Shown here piece after piece: positions 15,641 through 23,861 of a stretch of DNA of 64,000 nucleotides. How positions within the stretch are numbered: position 1 is the first letter of the stretch; every line of letters begins with the position of its first letter. Source of the DNA: Parabacteroides acidifaciens (GTDB lineage: Bacteria > Bacteroidota > Bacteroidia > Bacteroidales > Tannerellaceae); assembly GCF_003363715.1 (NCBI RefSeq), contig NZ_QREV01000001.1:124001-188000 (forward strand), in the 5' to 3' direction. The position numbers and the translations under genes are program-made. Below the pieces are notes generated by a model. It worked only from the letters and a program-made list of their open reading frames with translations. It had not been told where the DNA came from and searched no databases.

Positions 15641-15763
15641 AGGCTTTCTACAGGTAAAAAGCCCCCGTTCATTGATTTGTTTTTCTCTTCTCACAATAAG
15701 CCCCTACATTCGTTTCCGGCAAAATATTAGCGAACGGCTTATATTGCCCGGTGTGTTTTTACG

Positions 15764-15771
15764 TACCTTTG
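15764..15771 (+). promoter_or_regulatory. -7 promoter element for the LytS/LytTR pair
   Basis: TACCTTTG, 47 bp before the kinase ATG. Confidence 0.65.
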
Positions 15772-15818
15772 CAGGATACGGACAGAGATACCGGTTACCC
15801 GTATAAATTCTGACAGAT

Positions 15819-16949
15819 ATGGAAAGACAGGAACGCAGGCTCCGGCTATTGGAAAATCTCATCTACCTGATTATTTGGGTAGTGGTGCTGATCGCGCCTA
15901 TATGGGATTTTAATGCGACAGAAAACTCATCCGGAATTGACTGGAAAGCGACTATTTATGCATGGAAAATGGTCTGCCCGCTCCTGATATTATTCCTGGT
16001 TAACAACTACGTCCTGCTCCCGTTCCTGCTGATCCGTAAGAAATCATGGCTATATTTGCTGTTCACCCTTTGTGCGATCGCATTGACTGTGACCGTCTGT
16101 GTCTATAACAGACCTAACCGGGATATGCCCAATCGTCCTCCCTGGGAAAACCGGCAACCGGAACAAATGATATCGGGACAGCGTCCTCCGGCTCCATCCA
16201 TGCCGGCTCCCCAGTTCAGGCCGGAAGACCGCCCGATGAGAGGATTCTGGTTTCCTCTACTTTTCCATTTCCATATTCCGACAATCCTGTTGATTATAGG
16301 ACTGAACGTGGCTATTAAGTTCCTCTTCAAGTCCATCCGTGACGACCATCGGATGAAGGATTTGGAAAAACAGACCTCGGAGACGGAACTGGCTTATCTG
16401 AAACACCAGATCAACCCGCATTTCTTCATGAATACGCTGAACAATATTCATGCACTGATCGATATAGACAAGGAAAAGGCCCAGCAGACCGTTTTGGAAT
16501 TATCGAAGATCATGCGATATGTCCTATACGAGGCATCCCTTCCTTCCGTCCCACTCGAGAAAGAGATTCATTTCCTCTCGAATTACATCGAGTTGATGAA
16601 GATCAGATACACGGAACAGGTCGATATCCGTGTCTCCCTGCCCGAACAGATTCCGGATACACAAATCCCGCCGCTGCTCTTCATCTCATTTTTGGAAAAT
16701 GCTTTCAAGCATGGCATCAGCTACCGGAAAGCCTCTTTTATCCACCTCTCGATGGAGATAAAAGAGCAGGAGTTGCATTGCCTGTTCGTAAACAGTAACT
16801 TCGATACGCAAAAGGCACAGGAGGCAGGCTTCGGATTGGAAAACACCCGCAAACGTCTCCATCTGCTTTATAATACGAATTACACATTGCACATTGAGAA
16901 TAAAGACAATCAATATCGCGTACTTCTGATAATCCCCATACAATTATGA
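15819..16949 (+). CDS. LytS/YehU-type sensor histidine kinase
   Basis: The 376-aa membrane kinase has four predicted helices (about 13-29, 50-71, 77-96 and 145-170). Between helices 3 and 4 lies a long Pro/Arg-rich loop (about 98-141). The His_kinase domain starts with LKHQINPHFFMNTL; H201 is the probable phosphate acceptor. The ATP-binding N-box is SFLENAFKHGI and the G-box region is GFGLENTRKRL. It lacks a classical HisKA domain, as expected for this family. It overlaps the response regulator by 4 bp (ATGA). It probably senses an envelope signal and phosphorylates the LytTR protein downstream. The signal is unknown. Confidence 0.9.
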   Translation: MERQERRLRLLENLIYLIIWVVVLIAPIWDFNATENSSGIDWKATIYAWKMVCPLLILFLVNNYVLLPFLLIRKKSWLYLLFTLCAIALTVTVCVYNRPNRDMPNRPPWENRQPEQMISGQRPPAPSMPAPQFRPEDRPMRGFWFPLLFHFHIPTILLIIGLNVAIKFLFKSIRDDHRMKDLEKQTSETELAYLKHQINPHFFMNTLNNIHALIDIDKEKAQQTVLELSKIMRYVLYEASLPSVPLEKEIHFLSNYIELMKIRYTEQVDIRVSLPEQIPDTQIPPLLFISFLENAFKHGISYRKASFIHLSMEIKEQELHCLFVNSNFDTQKAQEAGFGLENTRKRLHLLYNTNYTLHIENKDNQYRVLLIIPIQL

Positions 16950-17695
16950 TACGATGCATAACTATTGACGACGAGCCCCTGGCACTCATACAGCTGACAG
17001 GATATATACAGAAAGTCCCTTTCCTGGAACTGGTCAAGGCCTGCAACAGTGCGCTTGAAGCACTCGATCTATTGGCACGGGAACCTGTCGACCTGATCTT
17101 TGCCGACATCAACATGCCCGACCTGAACGGGGTCGATTTTGTCAAGTCGTTAGTGAACCGGCCTATCGTTATCTTTACAACCGCTTATACGGAGTATGCC
17201 ATAGAAGGATTCCGGGTGAATGCCCTCGACTATCTGCTGAAACCATTCGGTTACAACGAATTTCTTACGGCTGCCAACAAAGCGTTGCACCAGTACGAGC
17301 TTCAGTCGAAAGTACAGCTTCCTTCCACGCCCTCCGTACAGGAAACACCGGCTGAAAAAGAAAGCCTCAATCTGTTTATCAAAGCTGACTATAAAATGAT
17401 CCGGCTGGACATGAATAAGATTATCTATATGGAAAGCCAGAACGAATACATCCGTATCTTCCTGGAAGAACAAAAGCCGATCATGACGTTGCTGAGCATG
17501 AAGAAACTGGAAGAGCGGCTTCCGGCAAGCCTGTTTATGCGCGTCCACCGTTCCTATATCGTCAACCTCGAAAAAATAACGGCCGTAGCGAACAACCGCA
17601 TCATATACGGCAAGGATACTTACATTCCCATCGGCAATCAATACAAGGATAAGTTCAACGAATACCTGGAAAAACATTATTTAGGGAAATTATAA
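16946..17695 (+). CDS. LytTR-family response regulator
   Basis: This 249-aa protein pairs a receiver domain (1 to about 118) with a LytTR DNA-binding domain (about 140-245). Acidic pocket residues are D8, D9 and the phosphate acceptor D54 in FADINMPDLNG. Switch residues T78/T79 (IFTTAYTEYA) and K104 (LLKPFGY) are present. The LytTR part shows FMRVHRSYIVNLEKI and YIPIGNQYKDKF, both characteristic. Translation is coupled to the kinase. LytTR proteins bind paired direct repeats upstream of target genes; no such site was recognised near the neighbouring DUF2490 gene. Confidence 0.92.
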   Translation: MIRCITIDDEPLALIQLTGYIQKVPFLELVKACNSALEALDLLAREPVDLIFADINMPDLNGVDFVKSLVNRPIVIFTTAYTEYAIEGFRVNALDYLLKPFGYNEFLTAANKALHQYELQSKVQLPSTPSVQETPAEKESLNLFIKADYKMIRLDMNKIIYMESQNEYIRIFLEEQKPIMTLLSMKKLEERLPASLFMRVHRSYIVNLEKITAVANNRIIYGKDTYIPIGNQYKDKFNEYLEKHYLGKL

Positions 17696-17726
17696 GGCAA
17701 CTATAGGCATTGACTCCATTATTTTA

Positions 17727-17734
17727 TACTTTTG
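17727..17734 (+). promoter_or_regulatory. -7 promoter element for the DUF2490 gene
   Basis: TACTTTTG, 27 bp before the ATG at 17762. Confidence 0.65.
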
Positions 17735-17761
17735 TCGGAATAACAAACGCCATATGCTGCC

Positions 17762-18412
17762 ATGAAAGTATTTATTTGCTGTTTCACCCTTTTGCTCCTG
17801 TTCCTGTTTCCCCCGCTTTTTGCTATGGAGGGCGCCGGTGTCGCTTTTAAGGTCAGCTTATCCGGGAAAATATACAAACGGTTTTCATTCCTGCTGGAAG
17901 AAGATGTCCGTCCCCGTGATGATTTCCGGGAAGCCGGCTGGTTTCTCTCCACAGGGGAAATTAATTACCGTATCCTGCCGAACCTGCGGGCGGGTGCAGG
18001 TTATATGTCGCTGGTGCGGTATAAGGCTTCGGAAGAGGTACGCAACCGTTATTACCTGTATGCATCCGGCTCACACCGGTTCGGGGCATTCAAAATCGCC
18101 CTTCGGGAACGCTTCCAAAGTACTTATAAAAAGGGATGCCTGCATCCGACCAACTACCTGCGCAGTATGCTCACACTTTCCTATCGCATCGCCTCTTCGG
18201 GATTCGAGCCGTTTGTCTATATCGAACCATTTAATAATACGGGTTATAAAGGGAAGATGCGCGCCGACAAAATTCGTTACTCTACAGGTTGCGACTACCG
18301 GATGAACCCCAAAAACAATTTGCAGCTGTACTACCGTTACCATACGTTTAATGTCTACGATCCGGTCAACTACCGCCACGCGATCGGGCTGACCTATTCA
18401 CACCGGTTCTAA
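17762..18412 (+). CDS. DUF2490 outer-membrane protein
   Basis: This 216-aa protein has a signal peptide (MKVFICCFTLLLLFLFPPLFA). It then shows the beta-barrel pattern of DUF2490: LSGKIYKRFSFLLEEDVRPRDDF, GEINYRILPNLRAGAGY, RERFQSTYK, and a closing strand HAIGLTYSHRF with C-terminal Phe. Function in this family is unknown. It follows the two-component pair by 66 bp with its own promoter box, so it may be a target of that system, but the sequence does not prove it. Confidence 0.8.
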   Translation: MKVFICCFTLLLLFLFPPLFAMEGAGVAFKVSLSGKIYKRFSFLLEEDVRPRDDFREAGWFLSTGEINYRILPNLRAGAGYMSLVRYKASEEVRNRYYLYASGSHRFGAFKIALRERFQSTYKKGCLHPTNYLRSMLTLSYRIASSGFEPFVYIEPFNNTGYKGKMRADKIRYSTGCDYRMNPKNNLQLYYRYHTFNVYDPVNYRHAIGLTYSHRF

Positions 18413-18440
18413 TATTGCGATCAATCAGGAAATAAATTAC

Positions 18441-18448
18441 TATCTTTG
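18441..18448 (+). promoter_or_regulatory. -7 promoter element for the queuosine-precursor transporter
   Basis: TATCTTTG, followed by a leader of about 70 nt that contains the riboswitch. Confidence 0.7.
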
Positions 18449-18485
18449 CCGCCTGAAAAAGCAATCCTTTTTCTTATTATTTATT

Positions 18486-18520
18486 CACCGAGTGCTTGAT
18501 AAACCTCGTTAAAAACAAGA
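18486..18520 (+). promoter_or_regulatory. Probable preQ1-I riboswitch controlling translation
   Basis: The segment folds as an H-type pseudoknot typical of class I preQ1 riboswitches. P1 pairs CGAG (18489-18492) with CTCG (18505-18508). P2 pairs CTTG in loop 1 (18495-18498) with CAAG (18516-18519). The A-rich tail GTTAAAAACAAG lies between. C18504, just before the P1 3' strand, is in the place of the cytosine that pairs with preQ1. The ATG follows 4 nt after P2, so ligand binding would hide the start region. The tail is very similar to the Thermoanaerobacter tengcongensis preQ1-I aptamer as I remember it. The downstream gene is a queuosine-precursor transporter, which fits the ligand. Confidence 0.75.
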
Positions 18521-18523
18521 ATT

Positions 18524-19210
18524 ATGCAGAAGACATCTACTGTAACCGTACCGTTCATGCTGTTGGGCATCCTGTTCAACATCTGCCTGGTAGCTTCCAA
18601 CCTGTTAGAAACCAAAGTAGTCCAGGTATTCGGGATCACCGCTACCGCCGGACTGATCGTATTCCCGATTTCCTATATCATCAACGACTGTATTGCCGAA
18701 GTGTGGGGATTCAAAAAAGCACGTCTGATTATATGGAGCGGATTCGCCTCCAACTTCCTGGTAATCGGGTTTGCACAACTGGCCGTTATGTTGCCGGCAG
18801 CCCCGTTTTGGGAGGGCGAAGAAGGGTTTAACTTTGTATTCGGCATGGCACCGCGTATCGCTATTGCCAGCCTGATAGCCTTTTTGGTCGGTTCGTTCCT
18901 GAATGCTTACGTGATGAGTAAAATGAAAATCGCTTCCGCCGGAAAGAATTTCTCGTTGCGTGCCATCGCCTCTACGCTTGTCGGTGAGAGTGCCGACTCA
19001 TTGATCTTTTTCCCGATTGCCTTCGCCGGATTGATTCCGGCCGGCGAACTGTTCATCATGATCGGAACGCAGGCGGTCTTGAAGTCGCTCTACGAAGTAA
19101 TAATCCTTCCCGTCACCATCCGTGTAGTGAAATACATCAAGAAGGTTGACGGGAATGATGTGTACGATGTGGGGACATCGTACAATATATTGAGGGTAAA
19201 GGATATTTAA
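18524..19210 (+). CDS. Queuosine precursor transporter (VUT_1/YhhQ family)
   Basis: This 228-aa inner-membrane protein of about six helices is predicted to import queuosine precursors (preQ0/preQ1) for tRNA modification. Family signatures are NICLVASNLLETKVVQVFG (about 12-30), FPISYIINDCIAEVWG (about 47-62) and TLVGESADSLIFFPIAF (about 146-162). The leader carries a probable preQ1-I riboswitch directly before the start codon, which independently supports the substrate. It is a single-gene transcript; the next gene is convergent. E. coli YhhQ is the closest named relative; no strict orthology is claimed. Confidence 0.92.
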   Translation: MQKTSTVTVPFMLLGILFNICLVASNLLETKVVQVFGITATAGLIVFPISYIINDCIAEVWGFKKARLIIWSGFASNFLVIGFAQLAVMLPAAPFWEGEEGFNFVFGMAPRIAIASLIAFLVGSFLNAYVMSKMKIASAGKNFSLRAIASTLVGESADSLIFFPIAFAGLIPAGELFIMIGTQAVLKSLYEVIILPVTIRVVKYIKKVDGNDVYDVGTSYNILRVKDI

Positions 19211-19219
19211 ACCCGGGGA

Positions 19220-20197
19220 CTATATCGTAGGGGGAAAATCGATTATCTCGGTACTTTCCGTCCAGTTCTCCACCTCAAAACCGTCGGCAGAGGTCTCTTC
19301 GGAATACAGATCACCCAAGGTAATACTGAGATTTAAGCGGTTTCCGGCAGTCAAAGCATCTGTTAGCGGCTTCCGGAAATGTTTTACCTGTCCATTCTTT
19401 AACGTCAGTAAGATTGTGAGCGGAGGATTGGCAGAAGATGGGAAAACCATCACAGTTGAATTGGCTGACATCGAAAGGCTGTCGGCAGACATACTCAGTG
19501 GGAAAGCGATCGTCTTGGTGAAATCGCTGGGTTCGGCTGTATAATAATCCAGTTGGGATGCGATATTGCCAATCAGAATGCGGGCGGATGCGATACTGGA
19601 ATCCATCTTCGTACCGTTTTTATTAGTCAACGTTACTCTCAAACCGGCCGAGGCATGCTTCAGGGTTGCCCGCATCTTGTCGGTACCCACCTTGATCGGG
19701 CTTACGGCATGCAGGAAATCGTAAACCGGCATATAAGTCGTATCAGAATAATTATTCAGATATAAAGTCATATATAATCCGGATAAATTAGCCCCCAGGC
19801 GCAACCCCGGTTCTCTGATGGCAGCGGCAGCATATACAGAGTCGGTCTGGCTATTCTTGGATAAACCCCAGTACAGGAAATTATAATTCCCTAAAGGAAG
19901 CCTGACAGGAACCGGCGCTTTATAGATAGAACCATCTTTTATGCTATATGTCGCGTTGACCGGCATTAAAGTTCCATTACTTGCATAATTCCCATAATAA
20001 AGGCTGGTGTCTTCCGAACAAGGATAGACCATCAAAACGCCGGTAAATGAAGTAGTCTGACCACCGGATGTGACCGTCATTTCTGCCAGTTCCGGACTGA
20101 TCAGATCGTCATTATTCACACATCGGCAGTCATCATCTTTTGAACAACTACCCAGAAACAGGGCCAGCAACAGCACATAAAAAACCATCTTATTCAT
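19220..20197 (-). CDS. FimB/Mfa2-like fimbrial anchor lipoprotein (orphan)
   Basis: This 325-aa lipoprotein (MNKMVFYVLLLALFLGSC, lipidated C18) resembles the FimB/Mfa2 family that anchors or caps type V fimbriae. It has a Ser/Thr-rich two-domain beta-sandwich layout, a middle segment LKHASAGLRVTLTNKNG, and a closing NRLNLSITLGDLYSEETSADGFEVENWTES strand. Fimbrillin-type proteins end similarly with an alternating strand near 'V.NW'. The ATG at 20197 is chosen; a TTG three codons upstream is unlikely. No pilin gene is adjacent, so it may serve a distant locus or be part of a capsule-linked or adhesive complex. No clear promoter box was found. Confidence 0.65.
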   Translation of the reverse strand: MNKMVFYVLLLALFLGSCSKDDDCRCVNNDDLISPELAEMTVTSGGQTTSFTGVLMVYPCSEDTSLYYGNYASNGTLMPVNATYSIKDGSIYKAPVPVRLPLGNYNFLYWGLSKNSQTDSVYAAAAIREPGLRLGANLSGLYMTLYLNNYSDTTYMPVYDFLHAVSPIKVGTDKMRATLKHASAGLRVTLTNKNGTKMDSSIASARILIGNIASQLDYYTAEPSDFTKTIAFPLSMSADSLSMSANSTVMVFPSSANPPLTILLTLKNGQVKHFRKPLTDALTAGNRLNLSITLGDLYSEETSADGFEVENWTESTEIIDFPPTI

Positions 20198-20287
20198 AAT
20201 CACCAAATGTTTGTTTAGATTTGTGCTTATTAAACAGCTAACCTGCTATTTGGTTTTTAGAATAAGGCGAATTAACAGTACCCGGCG

Positions 20288-20902
20288 TTACTTAAACAGG
20301 AAAGACCAGTCTTCGCGAGGTTCCGGCGTGTAGGTATGAAGCCCTAATGATTCTGCGGTGCGGCAGTTGGGCGTGGCGTCGTCGATGAACAGGGTTTCTT
20401 CGGGTTTTATCCCGGCATCCTGTAAGACATATTCGAAGATATCGGCATTCGGTTTCAGCATGTGGAGCTTATAGGAGAGGTAGATGCGGTTGAAAAAATC
20501 GGATACATGGTGGCCTTTATAAGAAAAGCAAGTCCGCTCGGACCATTCCCAATGGATTTCATTCGTGTTACTGAGCAGCATCGTGTTATAATGTTTACGG
20601 AGGTCGAGCAGCAGATTCAGCTTATAATCGGGTACATCGTCGAGCATCGCAATCCAGGCGGCATCGATCTGTTCGTCCGTCAGCGCCTGTCCGGACAAGC
20701 GACGGATACCGTCACGGAATCCGACGCTTGTAATGGAACCGATCTCCACCTGCATAAAGAGATCCTTATGCTGATAGTTGTTTACGATCTGTTCCCGGAT
20801 ATCCTGGACACCCAGACTCTCGAACGCTTCAATGCAGCGGTTACGGGTGAGATTGATAATCACACCGCCAAAATCAATAATCAAATTCTTAATGCCTTCC
20901 AT
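20288..20902 (-). CDS. HAD-family phosphatase (YihX-like)
   Basis: This 204-aa soluble hydrolase has motif I IDFGGVII (nucleophile D10, with Gly in place of the second Asp as in YihX-type members). Motif II is MLLSNTNEIHW, motif III is K152-type in HMLKPNADIFEYVL, and motif IV is FIDDATPNC. E. coli YihX dephosphorylates glucose-1-phosphate; whether this enzyme does so is unknown. It lies 38 bp after potD in the same direction and may be the last gene of the polyamine transport transcript. Confidence 0.85.
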   Translation of the reverse strand: MEGIKNLIIDFGGVIINLTRNRCIEAFESLGVQDIREQIVNNYQHKDLFMQVEIGSITSVGFRDGIRRLSGQALTDEQIDAAWIAMLDDVPDYKLNLLLDLRKHYNTMLLSNTNEIHWEWSERTCFSYKGHHVSDFFNRIYLSYKLHMLKPNADIFEYVLQDAGIKPEETLFIDDATPNCRTAESLGLHTYTPEPREDWSFLFK

Positions 20903-20940
20903 ATTATACTCCTTATGCGGAAACTTATCCCCTTCCCTGT

Positions 20941-22269
20941 TTACCAGCGGCGACGGCGCCTGTGGTGGCGTTTCCGCTGTTTATATTCACGTATCCTGCG
21001 ATATACCAACCATACGAACAAAACACCGAATACGGCAAATATTAATAATACGATTCCTGTATTCAGGTTATCGCCCTTTACACGACTCCACATCTCGAGC
21101 ACCAGTTCCGTCCTGTCTCCGAAATCCCGGATCATGGCACAACGTTCCACCACCTGCCGGTCGGGATATTGCACCGGATTGATCCGGATGCTGTCGGCCC
21201 CCGGACCAAAGAAATAGCTCAGGTCGGAAACCTTCTCCACAGTCGAATCGATCTTGGCTTCCAATATCTCGGGAGTGGCGATGGCACTGACATAACCGAT
21301 TGCATCCATATTACGCAAAGCCACATCCGGACGACAAAGATAATCAATAAAATAACTGGCTGCCTTCACATTGCGGGCATATTTTGGGATTGCCCAGCCG
21401 TCGTACCAGATATTACTGCCTTCGCGGGGAACCTCGTAGTCCAGCTCCACACCGACCGCCTCCGCTTCCTCCATTGCCCAAACTGCATCGCCGCTCCAGG
21501 TAAAGTTGAGCCAAGCCTTGTTTTTCGTCATCATCTCCTTACCGAAGTCAGCTTCCCAACCGGCGATATTCGGTTTCATCTTTTTGAGATAGTCCTCTGC
21601 AATGGCAATCGCTTCGAGAGAGTTATCGTTCATCAGTTGTTCGACTGTCACCGTTCCGTCTGCTAACTCTTTCGCGTGGGCATAGATAATAGCCGTACCA
21701 TAGGCGTCACGGTAACTGTCCTTCATCAGGATCTTATTCTTGTATTTGGGGTCCCAAAGGCATTCCCAGCTCTCGACAATATCTTCGGTAACAAACTTCT
21801 TGTTATACAGCAGGCCCGCCGTTCCCCACATATAGGGCACGACATAATCAGTCGTTTTCCTTCCCGGTTGGCTCAGTTTGTTCAACTGTTCCCGGATATA
21901 AGGAGAGACGTTATCCAGATAGTCCGGTGTCTTACCGAAGTTCCGGTCTATCGGGACGAGCAGGTTCTTCTTTAACATCCGCTCGATGATATATTCGGAG
22001 GGACAGATCAAGTCGAAATCCTCATGCCCGCGCTCAATCTTGGTCAACATGATTTCATTGATATCGAATACTTGATAGATGATGCGGATATCCTCGCCGG
22101 TCTGTTCCTTATACCAGGCGGGGAACTCGGCCAGGACATCTTCGTCGATATAGTCCGCCCAGTTATAGACTTTCAGGATATGGCTGCGTTCTTCCTCCGA
22201 ACGTCCGCATGAAGACATGATGCCTAAAAAGAGAATCAGCCCTGTTGCTATTTTTAATAATCTGTTCAT
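20941..22269 (-). CDS. potD: Spermidine/putrescine-binding lipoprotein with C-terminal membrane helix (PotD-like)
   Basis: This 442-aa polyamine-binding protein works with PotABC. A lipobox (LGIMSSC, C21) is followed by the PotD-type binding fold: VYNWADYIDEDVLAEF, DLICPSEYIIERML, PYMWGTAGLLYNKK and FTWSGDAVWAM. It is about 75 residues longer than usual PotD. After the fold (ending near residue 395) comes a membrane helix (TGIVLLIFAVFGVLFVWLVY) and a very basic tail ending RKRHHRRRRRW. A protein anchored at both ends, or one that uses only the C-terminal anchor, is unusual. It is last of the potABCD set, 17 bp after potC. Confidence 0.88.
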   Translation of the reverse strand: MNRLLKIATGLILFLGIMSSCGRSEEERSHILKVYNWADYIDEDVLAEFPAWYKEQTGEDIRIIYQVFDINEIMLTKIERGHEDFDLICPSEYIIERMLKKNLLVPIDRNFGKTPDYLDNVSPYIREQLNKLSQPGRKTTDYVVPYMWGTAGLLYNKKFVTEDIVESWECLWDPKYKNKILMKDSYRDAYGTAIIYAHAKELADGTVTVEQLMNDNSLEAIAIAEDYLKKMKPNIAGWEADFGKEMMTKNKAWLNFTWSGDAVWAMEEAEAVGVELDYEVPREGSNIWYDGWAIPKYARNVKAASYFIDYLCRPDVALRNMDAIGYVSAIATPEILEAKIDSTVEKVSDLSYFFGPGADSIRINPVQYPDRQVVERCAMIRDFGDRTELVLEMWSRVKGDNLNTGIVLLIFAVFGVLFVWLVYRRIREYKQRKRHHRRRRRW

Positions 22270-22286
22270 TTCCTGTTTTCCCTTTA

Positions 22287-23075
22287 TTAGCTTTCGGATT
22301 TCTCCGCCCGTTTATTAATCACAATCAGAAGGACGAGTACCGTCACGAAGATAATCGTCGACAACGGACGCAGTTCGGGAGTCAATCCGCCTTTACGGGC
22401 ATCCGCATAAATAAAGGTCGAGAGAGTTTCCAATCCTTCATTGCCGATCGTAAAGATTGTTACGGCAAAATCGTCGATCGAAAGCGTAAAAGCAAGTATA
22501 AAACCGCTGATCATTCCCGGGCGTATCTCCGGTAATATCACCTTGCGCAATGCCTGGAAAGGCGTTGCTCCCAAATCGAGCGCCGCCTCATAGACATTCT
22601 GGTTCATCTTCTTCAAGCGCGGCATCACACTCAGCACCACATAGGGAGTACAGAACGTGATATGCGCCAATACGACTGTCGTAAAGCCCTGCGAAACGCC
22701 AAAGCTCACAAACAGCAGGAAGAGGGAAACACCCGTAATGATATCGGCGTTCATCATCGGGATGGCATTTGCGAAATTCATCACCTGACGCGTCCGTGAC
22801 CGCAGGTTAAAAATCCCGATTGCCGCAATACTGCCTAACAGTGTGGAAACGGTTGCTGCAATCATTGCAATCGCAAACGTATTCCAAAGAGCGCTCACTA
22901 ACGAACGTTGTACACCGCCTGTAAACAACGAACTATACAGTTTGGTTGAAAATCCCGTCCAGTTCCCCAGCACCTTGGCTTCGGTGAACGAGAAAATCAT
23001 GATAATCAGAATCGGGGAATAGAGCAGCACCAACAGGAGCCAAAGGTATCCTTTCGCCATTAACTTCGTCATCAT
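22287..23075 (-). CDS. potC: Spermidine/putrescine ABC transporter permease PotC
   Basis: This 262-aa inner-membrane permease has six predicted helices. The EAA loop, which contacts the ATPase, is YEAALDLGATPFQALRKVILPEI (about 160-182). The start ATG overlaps the potB stop by 4 bp, indicating translational coupling. Together with PotB it forms the channel that imports polyamines powered by PotA. The late membrane segment FILAFTLSIDDFAVTIF carries the SIDDF signature common in PotC and PotI proteins. Confidence 0.92.
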   Translation of the reverse strand: MMTKLMAKGYLWLLLVLLYSPILIIMIFSFTEAKVLGNWTGFSTKLYSSLFTGGVQRSLVSALWNTFAIAMIAATVSTLLGSIAAIGIFNLRSRTRQVMNFANAIPMMNADIITGVSLFLLFVSFGVSQGFTTVVLAHITFCTPYVVLSVMPRLKKMNQNVYEAALDLGATPFQALRKVILPEIRPGMISGFILAFTLSIDDFAVTIFTIGNEGLETLSTFIYADARKGGLTPELRPLSTIIFVTVLVLLIVINKRAEKSES

Positions 23076-23845
23076 ATCACACCTCCTCCTTCGTTAGAAG
23101 CGTTGTCCTCTTCATTGGTAAAGAGAATGGTAACGCCGATGAGCAACAACATGATCAGGGAAAGCGCCGCCCCATAGTTCCACATACCGTTATAGATATT
23201 CTCCTGCACGGTCGTACCGAACAGTTTGATATTATTCATCGTCAGCAACTCGGCAATGGCAAAAGTAGAGACAGTCGGCATAAAGACCATCACGATCCCG
23301 CTCATTACACCGGGCATGGATAGCGGCAGGATCGTCTTCATAAAGACCTGAAAGGGATTCGCCCCCAAATCCTGCGCCGCCTCGATCAGGCTGCGATCCA
23401 TCTTCTGCAACGTATTATAAATCGGATAAATCATAAACGGAAGGAAGTTATAGACCATACCGAACACCAACGCCCCCTCTCCCAACGGCAGGTTCAGGAA
23501 GTCGAACAGCGCCACGGTTGCCAGCGTACGGATCAGGATATTCACCCACATCGGCAGGATAAAAAGAACGACCATCGTACGGGAAGTATTGAAACGCTCA
23601 TGGCTCAGGATATAAGCCGCCGGATAACCCAGAACCAGACAGGCCAATGTCGTGATAATAGCAATCCCGATCGAATACACAAACGTATTGATAGCCTCGG
23701 GATGAATCATAAACTTACGGAAATTGGCAAAGGTGAAAGCGCCGTCGGCATCTGTGAAAGCATAGAGCACGATCAGCAACAAAGGCATCACCACAAAGAC
23801 AGCCAGAAACAGGGCATAGGGAATCGTCCAGTTCCTGCGCCGCAT
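23072..23845 (-). CDS. potB: Spermidine/putrescine ABC transporter permease PotB
   Basis: This 257-aa permease partners PotC. It has about six helices and an EAA loop (LIEAAQDLGANPFQVFMKTILPLSMPGVM). The start is uncertain. The ATG at 23845 lies 16 nt after the potA stop and gives MRRRNWTIPYALFLAVFVVM, a good membrane entry. A GTG at 23875, within potA, has a GGAAGGAA sequence immediately upstream and would add 10 residues. The frame extends further upstream inside potA but that part is shadow. It overlaps potC by 4 bp. Confidence 0.9.
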   Translation of the reverse strand: MRRRNWTIPYALFLAVFVVMPLLLIVLYAFTDADGAFTFANFRKFMIHPEAINTFVYSIGIAIITTLACLVLGYPAAYILSHERFNTSRTMVVLFILPMWVNILIRTLATVALFDFLNLPLGEGALVFGMVYNFLPFMIYPIYNTLQKMDRSLIEAAQDLGANPFQVFMKTILPLSMPGVMSGIVMVFMPTVSTFAIAELLTMNNIKLFGTTVQENIYNGMWNYGAALSLIMLLLIGVTILFTNEEDNASNEGGGVI

Positions 23846-23861
23846 GAAAAAAGACGAAATT

